Positions 28,299 to 36,906 of a stretch of DNA of 64,000 bases are shown here, piece after piece. The stretch comes from Humibacter albus DSM 18994 (lineage in GTDB: Bacteria > Actinomycetota > Actinomycetes > Actinomycetales > Microbacteriaceae). The translations under genes and the position numbers were made by a program. The stretch is from assembly GCF_000421825.1 (NCBI RefSeq), contig NZ_ATXT01000016.1:186001-250000 (forward strand). Reading direction: 5' to 3'. Position 1 is the stretch's first letter, and each line of letters opens with the position of its first letter. The notes beneath the pieces were generated by a model. That model was given only the letters and a program-made list of their open reading frames with translations. It did not search any database and was not told the DNA's origin.

Positions 28299-29261
28299 CT
28301 ACCGCCGCCGCGCCCGGTACCCCGCCCGCGCCTCCGCGTCGAGGTGCTCCGTGGCGTACGAGAGCATGACGGCGGGCATCCGGTGGGCGTTCTCGTCGAG
28401 GAACGCGACGAGCAGCACGCGGTCGACGCGCTTGCCGACCTCGCGGAGCATCCAGCCGGTGGCCTTCTGCGTGAGGTCGCGGCGGTCGCCGATGTCGAGC
28501 ACGCGGGATGCCAGTGCCAGCGTCGTCGAGGCATCCTTGCGCTTGATGAACCCGAACGTCGTCAGCAGCGCGACGCGGCGCCACCACAGGTCGCCGTCGT
28601 CGAGCAGTTCGTCGAGCAGAAGGCGCGGACGATCGAAGAGGTACTCGCCGAGGATGAACTCGGCGGAGGCATCCACGAGATCCCAGTTGTTCACGCGGCC
28701 GGCTCGCACGGCGGAGAGGTAGAAAGCGGCGAGGCGCTCGCGCTCCTCGTCGTCGCGGGTGCGTGCGGCTGATGCCCGGGCGAACAGCGTGTTCAAGCCC
28801 ACGAGCCCCGCCAGCCGGTGTTCGTGCACGGGGCTTTCGAGCAACTCGCGGATCACGACGAGCGGCAGCGGACCGATTCGCTTGACGACAGCCCGCAACG
28901 CCGGAACCCGCACGCCGATGAAGACATCGCCCTCGCCGTACTCGCCCGGCCCCGTCTTGAAGAAGCGCTGCAGAAAGAGGGCGTCGGAGGCATCCGCCAC
29001 CGCGGCGAGAGCGGTCGCCACGTCATCAGGGGTGGCAGGCATCTGGCCGGCAGCGGCTGCCGGTGCGGGGCGGGGGGTCCGAACACGGGCCGCGTCCCTG
29101 GTGGAAGCCGGTGCCGATGCCCGTGCGGATGCCCGTGCTGGGCCGGCGGGGCGGGCACCCGCCGCGTCGACGGAGGGTTCCGGACCTCGTTCAACCGTGT
29201 CCGCGGCGCCGGCCGGCACCCCTTCAGCGGGGTGCGGGGTTCCGGTCGAGGTGGATGCCAT
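28299..29261 (-). CDS. DNA alkylation repair protein (AlkD type)
   Basis: A HEAT-like-repeat DNA glycosylase of the AlkC/AlkD group that removes alkylated bases. Family marks are FFKTGPGEYGEGDVFIGVRV, then PALRAVVKRIGPLPL, VNNWDLVDASAEFILGEYL, WWRRVALLTTFGFI and DLTQKATGWMLREVGKRV. From ATG 29261 the length is 320. The first ~75 residues are a low-complexity Ala/Pro/Thr/Arg tail that the family normally lacks; ATG 29042 (MPATPDD) would give the usual size of about 247. TTG 29273 is a third option. It stands alone. Confidence 0.85.
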   Translation of the reverse strand: MASTSTGTPHPAEGVPAGAADTVERGPEPSVDAAGARPAGPARASARASAPASTRDAARVRTPRPAPAAAAGQMPATPDDVATALAAVADASDALFLQRFFKTGPGEYGEGDVFIGVRVPALRAVVKRIGPLPLVVIRELLESPVHEHRLAGLVGLNTLFARASAARTRDDEERERLAAFYLSAVRAGRVNNWDLVDASAEFILGEYLFDRPRLLLDELLDDGDLWWRRVALLTTFGFIKRKDASTTLALASRVLDIGDRRDLTQKATGWMLREVGKRVDRVLLVAFLDENAHRMPAVMLSYATEHLDAEARAGYRARRR

Positions 29262-29300
29262 ACCCTCAGTCAACCGCGCGGCGGCACGAACCGCACCCGC

Positions 29301-29440
29301 CGAGCCACCACCGCGTTTCTACTGAGCCACCCGTGCCCGCCGAGCAATCCGTTTAGCGCCGAGCCACCCGTTTATCGTCGAGCCACCCCGCTATGTGCGC
29401 AAATACCCGGGCGGCTCGACGACAAGATGCGGGCTCGGCG
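29301..29440. repeat. GAGCCACCC tandem units with inverted copies and TGCGCAA core
   Basis: About five direct units of 18-24 bp begin GAGCCACC or GAGCAATCC (from 29302; for example GAGCCACCCGTTTATCGTC near 29360). They end in the core CTATGTGCGCAAATACC, followed by inverted units GGCGGCTCGACGAC and GGGCTCGGCG. The same organisation, with core TTATCTGCGCAATTTC, is found at 36960-37129. Confidence 0.75.
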
Positions 29441-29483
29441 TCTCGGCGGAGCGTGGGAGGGCGACGTCGCGCGGGCTCGGCGT

Positions 29484-29547
29484 CACGGCACGGGCACGGG
29501 CACGGGCACGGGCACGGCGTCACGGCACCGGCACGGGCACGGGCACC
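29484..29547. repeat. GGGCAC hexamer repeats
   Basis: A run of CGGGCA hexamers (29489-29514) is followed by a second, shorter run (29525-29547). Each is preceded by GGCGTCACGGCAC, so the whole is a direct duplication. It lies directly after the lytic transglycosylase stop and could vary in length by slippage. Confidence 0.7.
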
Positions 29548-29558
29548 GACGTGCAGCA

Positions 29559-30380
29559 TCAGTACCAGTTGTACGACTCCGAGTGGCCCCACGCGGCGCA
29601 CGGGGTTCCGTAGGAGCCGGCGATGTATCCGAGGCCCCACGCGATCTGGGTGGCCGCGTTCGTGGCCCAGTCGCTGCCGACGCTGGCCATCTTCGAACCA
29701 GGGAGCGCCTGCGGGATGCCCGTGGCACCGCTCGCGTTGTAGGCCTGGTAGTTCCAGTTCGACTCGCGCGTCCAGAGGCTGTCGAGGCACTGGTACTGGT
29801 CGTCGCCCCAACCGTACTTGCTCGCCATCATCGACCTCGCCGTGGCACGGGCACCGGACGGCGTGTTCGCGGCAGCAAGCGCTGCAGCGGCCGCCTCGGC
29901 CTTCGCCTTCGCCTCCGCTGCGGCCTTGGCGACGGCGGCATCATGCGCGGTCGCTTCCACGTTTGCCTTGAAAACGGCCGTGTTCGCGGCCGCGCTCAGC
30001 TTGTGCAGCGTGCTCGGCTTGGACGAGAAGTTCGCCTGCAGAGCGTCGATGCTGTCGTTCAGCGCACCGACATCCGCGCGGCCCTGCACCTGCTGCACGG
30101 TGATCTGCGCGATCGAGAGTGCATTGAACGACTCCTGCGCCGCCTTGTGCGAGAACGTCTCGTGCAGGGCTCGCGTCGTCTGGCGTGCCTCGGCGGCCGC
30201 TGCATCGGACTTGGCGGAATCGGCGTACGCGTTCTGCACGACGCTCGGCGCGATCACGGCGACCACCGCGAGAACGGCGGCCGCAAGCATCATGAGGTAA
30301 CGCTTGTTGCGGCTCGTCGCGTCACGCAGAGAAGAGAGGGAGGTCTTGAGGGCAGGGGTGATTCTCGAGAAAGACGTCAC
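29559..30380 (-). CDS. Secreted lytic transglycosylase-like protein
   Basis: 273 residues from GTG 30380. A membrane-spanning signal segment (RYLMMLAAAVLAVVAVIAPS) is followed by an Ala/Lys-rich helical region (about residues 50-175). The C-terminal ~90-residue SLT/goose-lysozyme-like domain reads SMMASKYGWGDDQYQCLDSL, then WTRESNWNYQAYNASGATGI and PQALPGSKM, ending GHSESYNWY. The Glu of WTRESNW is the expected catalytic acid, and two Cys may form a disulfide. Such proteins cut peptidoglycan during growth. A 500-base leader region lies upstream. Confidence 0.85.
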   Translation of the reverse strand: MTSFSRITPALKTSLSSLRDATSRNKRYLMMLAAAVLAVVAVIAPSVVQNAYADSAKSDAAAAEARQTTRALHETFSHKAAQESFNALSIAQITVQQVQGRADVGALNDSIDALQANFSSKPSTLHKLSAAANTAVFKANVEATAHDAAVAKAAAEAKAKAEAAAAALAAANTPSGARATARSMMASKYGWGDDQYQCLDSLWTRESNWNYQAYNASGATGIPQALPGSKMASVGSDWATNAATQIAWGLGYIAGSYGTPCAAWGHSESYNWY

Positions 30381-30882
30381 AGGGTTCCAATGATCTTCGG
30401 CTTCCCCGCGTGGTCCGCCCGGAGCGCGTCGAGCACGTTCGCTCGCGCTGTTTCCGAGGGACGGATGCCTGCGGAGCGCGACTCGCGCCCCGTTCATCCA
30501 TGCGGGTTGGGCGCCCCGACACGCGCCCTGCAGCACACCGACGCACGGGCATGCGACGATGGCCGGCGGCGCACCTTCGGCACGCCGGCAGGACGCCCCG
30601 CGGTGCTCATGGCATCCGTCGGGTCGGGGCGGTCGCAGCGCGGAACACCTGCGTTCGAGGGGGTGTCGAACTGGTGGGCCGCGCGCGACTCCGCCACACT
30701 ACGCAACAGCTCTGGACAGGCTGTCCACAGCGCCTCCAAGGGCCCTGGGAGCGGTTTCACCGCGGAATCACGCGGATTTTGGATGCTGAGAACAACTCGA
30801 CCCCGAAATCGCAAGTCGATGAGAACGCATCGATACAGCTGAATTCAGCCGCGACGGAGCGCGTTTCGGCCTGGCGAAGGCG
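30381..30882. other. 502-bp intergenic region upstream of the transglycosylase
   Basis: I find no supportable gene here. The only compact structure seen is a 13-bp palindrome GGACAGGCTGTCC (30714-30726). In several actinobacteria, genes of this type follow a c-di-AMP riboswitch; I looked for the conserved core on the minus strand and did not find a convincing one. Confidence 0.5.
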
Positions 30883-31332
30883 CTAGACGCCGCCGCGCAG
30901 GGAGCGGACCATGCTCTTCAGGCTCCGCAATGCGTCGGACTGCTCGGCGTCGGTCATGCCGGCGAGCATCCTGACCTCGACGGATCGCACCGCTCTGCTC
31001 GCCTTCTCCAGGCTTCGTCGTCCGCGCGGCGTGAGCCGCGCGGGAAGCGCCTTCCCGACGGGGGCCTGCGACGGTCTGCTCACGTAGCCGTCCCGCTCCA
31101 GCGCCTGGAGCAGAACGTTCATCGACTGGCGCGTCACGAACGCCCCCCGCGCGAGCTCCGAGTTCGACAGGCCAGGGCGCTGAGCGAGCAACTCGAGGCA
31201 GGAATAGTGGGTCACCGTCATCCCGAGCGGCCGCAGCACCTCCTCCATGGCTAAACGAAGGGCGGTCGACGCCTCTTTCAGCAGGTAGCCCAGCGACGTC
31301 TCCAGGTGGATTGCGGCACCGTCTTGACTCAT
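30883..31332 (-). CDS. MarR family repressor
   Basis: 149 residues with the MarR winged HTH: LGMTVTHYSCLELLAQRPGL, then SNSELARGAFVTRQSMNVLL and QALERDGYVSRP, followed by a wing and the dimer helices (RRSLEKASRAVRSVEVRML). It is divergent from a VOC gene. Two perfect palindromes (31331-31348 and 31357-31376) lie between the genes, and the first covers its own start codon. Autoregulation and control of the VOC gene are therefore very likely. The inducer is unknown. Confidence 0.92.
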   Translation of the reverse strand: MSQDGAAIHLETSLGYLLKEASTALRLAMEEVLRPLGMTVTHYSCLELLAQRPGLSNSELARGAFVTRQSMNVLLQALERDGYVSRPSQAPVGKALPARLTPRGRRSLEKASRAVRSVEVRMLAGMTDAEQSDALRSLKSMVRSLRGGV

Positions 31333-31376
31333 GTCAGCATTCTGACATAGGCTCCACGTGTCAGAAACCTGACACG
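31331..31376. promoter_or_regulatory. Two perfect MarR-type operator palindromes
   Basis: ATGTCAGCATTCTGACAT (31331-31348) and CGTGTCAGAAACCTGACACG (31357-31376) share the half-site TGTCAG/CTGACA with a 4-base spacer. Their centres are 27 bp apart. They fill the gap between the divergent MarR gene (start 31332) and VOC gene (start 31396). Confidence 0.85.
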
Positions 31377-31395
31377 ATTGGAAAAGAGATTCGCC

Positions 31396-31761
31396 ATGCC
31401 CGCCACCGGTCCCGATTTCATCTCCCTCCAGGCCCGCGACCTCGACGCGTCACAGGCGTTCTACGAGCGCTACCTCGGACTCGTCCGGTCGCCGGCGGCG
31501 CCTCCGCACGCCGTCGTCTTCGAGACGAAGCCGATCGCATTCGCCCTTCGCGACGTCGTTCCCGGCACCGACCTCGCCGCGGCGCAACCCGGTCTTGGCA
31601 TCGCTCTCTGGCTCCACGCCAGCGACGTGCAGGCCATCCACGACGCACTCGTCGCCGACGGCCACACCATCGTCTCCGCGCCCATCGACGGCCCGTTCGG
31701 ACGGACGTTCACCTTCGCCGACCTCGATGGCTACCAGGTCACTCTTCACGACCGCAGCTGA
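31396..31761 (+). CDS. VOC family protein under MarR control
   Basis: 121 residues from ATG 31396, preceded by GGAAAAGAGA. A single VOC module: FISLQARDLDASQAFYERYL, then VVFETKPIAFALRD, LGIALWLHASDVQAIHDALV, and the end GRTFTFADLDGYQVTLHDR. Proteins of this size and pattern often belong to the bleomycin-resistance or glyoxalase group. The MarR neighbour and shared operators suggest a response to a toxic or reactive small molecule. Confidence 0.85.
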   Translation: MPATGPDFISLQARDLDASQAFYERYLGLVRSPAAPPHAVVFETKPIAFALRDVVPGTDLAAAQPGLGIALWLHASDVQAIHDALVADGHTIVSAPIDGPFGRTFTFADLDGYQVTLHDRS

Positions 31762-31858
31762 CGCGTCCCCCTGCCTGACCGCTCTCGGCCCGGACCGCCG
31801 GACGCGTTCTTCGGTGAGTTCTGCCCGGCCGCGCACCTTGAGCGAATACCGCCAGGAG

Positions 31859-33040
31859 CTACGGGAAAACCGACAGGAACAGGAACGCCACGAAGATCAC
31901 GAGGAGAACCCCGCCCTGCAGCTTTGTTGCGCGACCCGGCACCACGGTGAGGATGCTCACCACAATCGCGAGGGCGAGCAGCACGATCTGCGTGGGGCCG
32001 AGCCCGAGAGCGAGGTGACCGGGCATCCAGATGGATGCCACCGCCACCGCCGGAATCGTCAGTCCGATGCTCGCCATGGCCGAGCCGAGACCGAGATTGA
32101 GGCTGGTCTGAATGTGATTGCGCTGCGCCGCCCGCACCGCCGAGATCGCCTCCGGGAGCAGGATGACCAGCGCGATCACGACGCCGACGACGGACTCGGG
32201 CAGCCCGAGCGCGACCACACCGCCCTCGATCGCCGGCGACTCGAGCTTGGCCAGCACCACCACGGCGACGAGCGCGATGAGCAGGAACAGGAGGCTGAGC
32301 AGGGTCTGGCCGATGCTGGGCAGTTCACCGTGGTCGTCGGAGTCGGAGTCGGAGTCGGAGTCGGAGTCGGAGTCTGCGTCTGCGTCGCCCTTGACGTCAT
32401 CGGCCGCGGCGCGGCTCCGCGTGGCTATCGGACCCGAGGCATCCGACACCGGTAAGAAGAGCCCGCGATGCGACACGGTCTGCGTGATCACGAAGATCGC
32501 ATAGAGCACGGCCGCCGCGACGCCGGCGAAGGCGAGCTGTGCCGGGGAGAAATAAGGACCGGCGGCCTCGGTGAAGTCGGGCACCACGAGGCAGAGCACC
32601 GCGAGCGTCGAGAGGGTGGCGAGCGCCGCGCCCGAGCCTTCCGAGTTGAAGCGAACGGTGCCGAACTTGATGGCGCCGACCAGGATCGACAGGCCGACGA
32701 TGCCCGTCGTCGTGATGATGAACGCGGAGAAGACGGTGTCTCGCGCGAGCGTGGCGGCGTGCTCGTCGCCACCGGCAGACAGAGTGACGATGAGGCCGAC
32801 CTCGATGATGGTGACGGCGACGGCCAGGATGAGCGCCCCGAACGGCTCGCCCACTCGGTGAGCGATCACCTCCGCGTGATGCACGGCGGAGAGCACTGTG
32901 GCCGCGAGGATGACGGCGAGCACGATCGCGAGGCCGAGTCCCGGTTCGCCGCCCCAGACGAGCACTCCGACGAGCGCGATCACCGCGATCAACGGTACGG
33001 CGAACGGGTACCAGCGTCCGATCGCCCCGATCACCCTCAT
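31859..33040 (-). CDS. chaA: Calcium:proton antiporter (ChaA type)
   Basis: A 393-residue member of the CaCA superfamily with eleven or so membrane spans in two homologous halves. The alpha repeats are visible: GEPFGALILAVAVTIIEVGL, then IVTLSAGGDEHAATLARDTV, and in the second half GLPESVVGVVIALVILLPEA, then ISAVRAAQRN, with the ion-binding Glu residues. The central cytoplasmic loop (about residues 210-240) is an Asp/Ser run encoded by six GGAGTC hexamers. ChaA-type proteins export Ca2+ or Na+/K+ for protons. The gene converges with the VOC gene and is divergent from DUF6421. Confidence 0.9.
   Translation of the reverse strand: MRVIGAIGRWYPFAVPLIAVIALVGVLVWGGEPGLGLAIVLAVILAATVLSAVHHAEVIAHRVGEPFGALILAVAVTIIEVGLIVTLSAGGDEHAATLARDTVFSAFIITTTGIVGLSILVGAIKFGTVRFNSEGSGAALATLSTLAVLCLVVPDFTEAAGPYFSPAQLAFAGVAAAVLYAIFVITQTVSHRGLFLPVSDASGPIATRSRAAADDVKGDADADSDSDSDSDSDSDDHGELPSIGQTLLSLLFLLIALVAVVVLAKLESPAIEGGVVALGLPESVVGVVIALVILLPEAISAVRAAQRNHIQTSLNLGLGSAMASIGLTIPAVAVASIWMPGHLALGLGPTQIVLLALAIVVSILTVVPGRATKLQGGVLLVIFVAFLFLSVFP
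32339..32374. repeat. (GGAGTC)6 microsatellite inside the antiporter gene
   Basis: Six exact GGAGTC hexamers (plus strand) are followed by two TGCGTC hexamers. On the coding strand they give an alternating Asp-Ser and Asp-Ala run in the cytoplasmic loop. Gain or loss of units keeps the frame. Confidence 0.85.
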
Positions 33041-33385
33041 CGCTCCATCATGTCAGCCGCCCGCCAGCGACACCCGGCAGCGCGCGACGCGTCACGCAGC
33101 GGACGGGCAACGCGGGAGCAGCAGCGGACGGGCGGCGGGAGCCCAGCGGGAGGCGCCGCAGGAGCGCAGACGGAGCCGTGGCAGAAGCCACGGTGCGAGC
33201 ACGGCAGAAGCCACGGCTCTGCCCCGCAAAGAAACTGCGCCGAATCCGTCATACCCGCAACATCTGGTCCCGACTCGGCAAACTCGACCCCGAACCTCGT
33301 CGTTACGCTCGAAGGAGACGCAAAACATGCATCCGCCGGCGCGCCAGTCGCGCCGTGTTGCAGGTCGCCACGAGGAGGTCGTGTC
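33041..33385. other. 345-bp divergent spacer chaA / DUF6421
   Basis: Promoters for both genes should lie here, but none is clear by eye. It contains the alternative hairpins at 33174-33220. A good ribosome site (GAAGGAG, about 33311) before ATG 33328 opens a 45-codon frame that overlaps the DUF6421 start; I do not count it as a gene. Confidence 0.5.
33174..33220 (+). other. Mutually exclusive hairpins
   Basis: CCGTGGC (33177-33183) can pair with GCCACGG (33188-33194) in a tight hairpin. Alternatively GAGCCGTGGC (33174-33183) can pair perfectly with GCCACGGCTC (33211-33220). The motif GGCAGAAGCCACGG is present twice. This is the geometry of an attenuator or RNA switch, but no T run or known riboswitch core is seen. 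Confidence 0.4.
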
Positions 33386-34834
33386 ATGTCCGTCGTTCTT
33401 CCCACCGGAGTCGAGGAGCTGCGCTCCCTCGATGCGGATGCCCGTGGCCGCCTGGCGAACGTGACCACCGATCCCGCGTGGCTGGCTCTCAAGGACGCGG
33501 CCACGAGCATCCAGGCCGACCAGGTCAAGGACGGGTCGATTCCCGACGAGAGCCGCCACGAGGACGCCCGCGCCCGCGTCGCCGCGATCGCCGCCTCGAT
33601 CCACGACCTGGCCCCGCTCTTCCCGCACGACGCGGAGTACCTCGCCGCCCTGGAGCGCGACTTCCAGCGCTGGGCGGACGGCGACTTCGGAGTGCCGGAC
33701 TTCTACGACTCGCTCGTCGCCTTTCAGCCACAGCAGCACCGGGTGGATGGGCTGCGCCACCTCGTCGTCTTCCCGATGTACACGCAGAACGGATCCACGG
33801 ATCGGCACGTCGAGGCGTTGATCGTCGAGGTGATCTGGCCGGAGTTCGTGGCCGAGCTGGAGCGCACCGACTACGGCAACAAGCTGTTCGTCTCGCTGCG
33901 ACTGATCGACTTCACGCCCGGCTACGACACGAACTCGGCCGTGCTGTTCCCCGAGACCGTCGCCATGAGAGAGCTACCCACGTTCACCTGGGGCGCGATC
34001 TTCCAGGACCGCGAAGCCGCACGCTATCGAGTGGTCGTGCGGGCGGCATCCGAGATCACCAAGCTCGAGCTGCCCGATGGCGCCGCACGCCTGCTCGACG
34101 ATCAGGGCCTGATCGAGGAGACGTTCGTGATGTGGGACATCATTCACGACCGCACCCACATGCGCGGCGACCTGCCGTTCGACCCTTTCATGATCAAGCA
34201 GCGCATGCCGTACTTCCTCTATTCGCTGGAGGAGCTGCGCTGCGACCTCACCGCGTACCGCGAGGCGTTCCGACTCGAGAAGACGCTTGGTGCGCTGCCT
34301 GAGAAGGAGCTGTCGGATGACCAGCGCAGCATTCTGGAGCACGCCGGCCTCGTGCGCTACGCCATTCTCTTCGACCGCATCTTCCGGTTCCCGCTCACGG
34401 GCAGCCGCGTGCGCAACTACGACGGGCTCGGCGGGCAGCTGCTGTTCGCCTGGCTGCACCAGCACCACGTGCTCGATTGGACCGACACTCGGCTCTCGAT
34501 CGACTGGGATGCCGTCGGTGACGCGGTCGTCGCGCTCAGCGACACCATCAACGAGCTGTACTGGCGCTCGATCGATCGCCCCAAGACGGCGCACTGGCTG
34601 GCCGCCTACGAGCTGGTGAGCGGCGTGCTCGAGCCGAACCCGGCATCCGTCTGGGCGAAGGGGCTACCCGTGGAGGTGCTCGCCGGTGCGCCGAAGGGCT
34701 ACACGGATGCCGTGCTGGACGACGAGTTCCCGCTCTCGATGTTCTACGAGGCGCTGAACAAGAAGATGGGCGACGCCATCGAGTCGACCAAGGGCATCAC
34801 CGGGCGCTCGATCGACGACGGCACGGCGCGCTGA
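33386..34834 (+). CDS. DUF6421 family protein
   Basis: A 482-residue soluble protein from ATG 33386, with GAGGAGG seven bases upstream. It matches the actinobacterial DUF6421 family as I recall it. Landmarks are VFPMYTQNGSTDRHVEALIV, EVIWPEFVAEL, AVLFPETVAMRELPTFTWGA, MWDIIHDRTHMRGDLPFDPF with an HDxTH-like metal motif, and SLEELRCDLTAYREA with a Glu-Glu. The WDIIHDRTHMRG and EELRCD pair resembles a zinc peptidase-like site, but the function is unknown. It is divergent from chaA. Confidence 0.75.
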   Translation: MSVVLPTGVEELRSLDADARGRLANVTTDPAWLALKDAATSIQADQVKDGSIPDESRHEDARARVAAIAASIHDLAPLFPHDAEYLAALERDFQRWADGDFGVPDFYDSLVAFQPQQHRVDGLRHLVVFPMYTQNGSTDRHVEALIVEVIWPEFVAELERTDYGNKLFVSLRLIDFTPGYDTNSAVLFPETVAMRELPTFTWGAIFQDREAARYRVVVRAASEITKLELPDGAARLLDDQGLIEETFVMWDIIHDRTHMRGDLPFDPFMIKQRMPYFLYSLEELRCDLTAYREAFRLEKTLGALPEKELSDDQRSILEHAGLVRYAILFDRIFRFPLTGSRVRNYDGLGGQLLFAWLHQHHVLDWTDTRLSIDWDAVGDAVVALSDTINELYWRSIDRPKTAHWLAAYELVSGVLEPNPASVWAKGLPVEVLAGAPKGYTDAVLDDEFPLSMFYEALNKKMGDAIESTKGITGRSIDDGTAR

Positions 34835-34961
34835 ACCCCCGCACACCTAGTGAGGGCTGCGAGGCCCGAGGCCCCGCACACCCTCAGCGTGGAGGCGCTA
34901 GACGAAGGGCGGACTCCTTCGATGCCGTTCGAGCCGCTTCTCCCGCTCGCGGAGCTCGGCG

Positions 34962-35468
34962 CTACGACGTGTACGTCGCCGACCCGACCGAGGCGACGGT
35001 GCCGAGCAGCACGAGGACGAACACGATGTATCCCACGACGATGAGCACGGTGAGGCCGAGAGCGACGTACCCGATGATCACTGCGGCGAGCGCGAGACCG
35101 TGACCACCCTCACCGCTGCGCTTGATCTGCGAGAGCGCCACGTGCCCGAGGATCAGGCCGAGCAGGCTCACGAACCACACCGAAATGAAGGCGACGATGG
35201 AGAGCGTGTTCGTGCGCGGCGGGCCCACGATGACGGTCGTCTGCTGCACGTAGGCCGCACCGTACGGGTTCTGCGCGTATTGACCCTGGGCGTACTGCGG
35301 TTGCACGACGGGCGTCGGCGCGTAGGGCTGCTGGGCCTGCTGCGGGTACGGCGGCTGTTCCTGGGACGCATACTGCGGCTGCGCGGGCTGACCGTACGGC
35401 GGCTGTCCGGCCGCGGGCTGACCGTACGGCGGCTGTCCGGCCGAGCCCTGACCATATTGATCGGACAT
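34962..35468 (-). CDS. DUF4190 family membrane protein
   Basis: 168 residues from ATG 35468, preceded by GAGAGGAGA. The N-terminal ~90 residues are a Gln/Pro/Tyr/Gly-rich tail with repeats of GQPPYGQPA and PQYA. Two membrane helices follow (TLSIVAFISVWFVSLLGLIL, then GHVALSQIKR, and HGLALAAVIIGYVALGLTVL, then IVVGYIVFVLVLLG), which is the DUF4190 pattern with its GHxALxQIKR link. Function unknown, often envelope-linked. It is divergent from the threonine aldolase gene. Confidence 0.85.
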   Translation of the reverse strand: MSDQYGQGSAGQPPYGQPAAGQPPYGQPAQPQYASQEQPPYPQQAQQPYAPTPVVQPQYAQGQYAQNPYGAAYVQQTTVIVGPPRTNTLSIVAFISVWFVSLLGLILGHVALSQIKRSGEGGHGLALAAVIIGYVALGLTVLIVVGYIVFVLVLLGTVASVGSATYTS

Positions 35469-35775
35469 CGGGATGTCTCCTCTCGGCGGGGAAAGGCATC
35501 CCCTGTTGTTCCGCATCTGCTGCGCTGCGAGCCGATGCAACGATGACGAATGCCTCAAGCATGCCCGATGCCGGCCTCGCCGACACATGGGGCGCGCTCC
35601 CCATGCCCGAGCGCCCACATCCGAGCGACCCACGGCCGAGCACCCATGTCCGAGCGCCCACGGCCGAGCGCTCCGTGTCTGAGCGCCCCACGGCCGAGCG
35701 CCCCGCATCCGCACACCCCACGTCCGGCGCGAGCGCGAGAGGACGCGAAGGAGAACAGGGGAAGATGGAGAGATC
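35469..35775. other. 307-bp divergent spacer DUF4190 / threonine aldolase
   Basis: It holds the 14-15-bp tandem repeat at 35608-35709, a GGAG-type ribosome site for the aldolase (GGGGAAGATGGAGAG, about 35758), and presumably the promoters of both genes. No gene is seen. Confidence 0.6.
35608..35709. repeat. Seven 14-15-bp tandem units CGAGCGCCCCACGGC
   Basis: Units begin at 35608, 35622, 35637, 35651, 35665, 35680 and 35695, each with (C/T)GAGCG(C/A)CC followed by CACGGC or CATC. The period alternates between 14 and 15. It lies in the spacer upstream of the threonine aldolase gene. Confidence 0.75.
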
Positions 35776-36906
35776 ATGACGATTCGTTTGCACGACCCCG
35801 AATCCCGCGCGTTCGCCTCGGACAACTACGCGGGGGCACATCCCGAGATCATCGACGCGATCGTCGCCGCGAACGGAGGCCACCAGATCTCCTACGGCGA
35901 GGATGCCTACACGGAGCGCCTGCACGAGGTCTTCGCCGGGCACTTCGGTGACGAGGTGGCCGTGTACCCGGTCTTCAACGGCACGGGTGCGAACGTGACC
36001 GCGCTGCAGTCGATGATTCCGCGCTGGGGGGCGGTGGTGGCATCCTCGAGCGCTCACATCCACACCGACGAGGGTGGGGCGCCGGAGCGGGTCGCCGGTA
36101 TCAAGCTGCTCACGGTCGACACCCCCGACGGCAAGCTCACTCCCGAGCTGATCGACCGGCAGGCGTGGGGCTGGGGCGACGAGCACCGCGCGCAACCGCT
36201 CGCCGTCTCGATCACGCAAACGACGGAACTCGGCACCTGCTACACGGTCGACGAGCTCACGGCGATCACCGAGCACGCCCACTCGCTCGGCATGCGCGTG
36301 CATCTCGACGGCGCCCGTATCGCGAACGCGGCCGCCCACCTGGATGCCCCGCTGCGCGCATTCACGACCGACGCCGGCATCGACGTGCTCAGCTTCGGCG
36401 GCACCAAGAACGGGCTGCTGTTCGGCGAGGCGGTCGTGGTGTTGAACCCGGATGCCTCGGACGGCCTCCCCTACCTCCGCAAGCTGAACATGCAACTCGC
36501 CTCGAAGATGCGGTTCATCTCGGCGCAGCTCATCGCGCTGCTCACCGACGATCTGTGGCTGCGCAGTGCGCAGCACTCGAACGCGATGGCTGCGAAGCTA
36601 CGGAGCGCGCTCGAGGATGCCATCACCTCCGGCCGCGCTCCCGGCCTCGCTTTCACGCAGAACACGGAGTCGAACGGCATCTTCGCGACGCTGCCCCGGC
36701 CGGCCGCGGACCGAGTGCGGGAGCGCTTCCGTTTCTACGATTGGGGCCCCACGGCGGGAGGCTCGGAGCAAGGCGACGGCGATGCTCCGCGCGCTCGTGA
36801 CGAGGACGCGGCGCGCACGGAAGTGCGCTGGATGTGCTCATGGGACACGACCGATGAAGACGTCGCCGGCTTCGTCGCCGCGATCGAGGCGGCGCTGCAG
36901 GCGTAA
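35776..36906 (+). CDS. Low-specificity L-threonine aldolase (beta-eliminating lyase family)
   Basis: A 376-residue PLP enzyme that splits L-threonine and related beta-hydroxy amino acids to glycine and an aldehyde. Family marks are the N-terminal SDNYAGAHPEIIDAIVAANG, VFNGTGANVTALQSM, MRVHLDGARIANAAAHL with the PLP-binding Asp and Arg, and the Lys in VLSFGGTKNGLLFGEAVVV that forms the Schiff base. A 20-residue low-complexity insert (GGSEQGDGDAPRARDEDAAR) near residue 330 interrupts the C-terminal domain. L-serine dehydratase follows, so both may serve amino-acid breakdown. Confidence 0.88.
   Translation: MTIRLHDPESRAFASDNYAGAHPEIIDAIVAANGGHQISYGEDAYTERLHEVFAGHFGDEVAVYPVFNGTGANVTALQSMIPRWGAVVASSSAHIHTDEGGAPERVAGIKLLTVDTPDGKLTPELIDRQAWGWGDEHRAQPLAVSITQTTELGTCYTVDELTAITEHAHSLGMRVHLDGARIANAAAHLDAPLRAFTTDAGIDVLSFGGTKNGLLFGEAVVVLNPDASDGLPYLRKLNMQLASKMRFISAQLIALLTDDLWLRSAQHSNAMAAKLRSALEDAITSGRAPGLAFTQNTESNGIFATLPRPAADRVRERFRFYDWGPTAGGSEQGDGDAPRARDEDAARTEVRWMCSWDTTDEDVAGFVAAIEAALQA

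Noticed and set aside
30381..30882. Possible c-di-AMP riboswitch upstream of the transglycosylase gene
   Set aside because: The long leader and gene type fit, but the conserved core sequence blocks could not be found on the minus strand.
33328..33464. 45-codon frame with a good ribosome site (GAAGGAG) overlapping the DUF6421 start
   Set aside because: The reading is Arg/Ser/Pro-rich without any recognisable pattern, and it overlaps a well-supported start with its own ribosome site. It could be a leader peptide, but there is no positive evidence.
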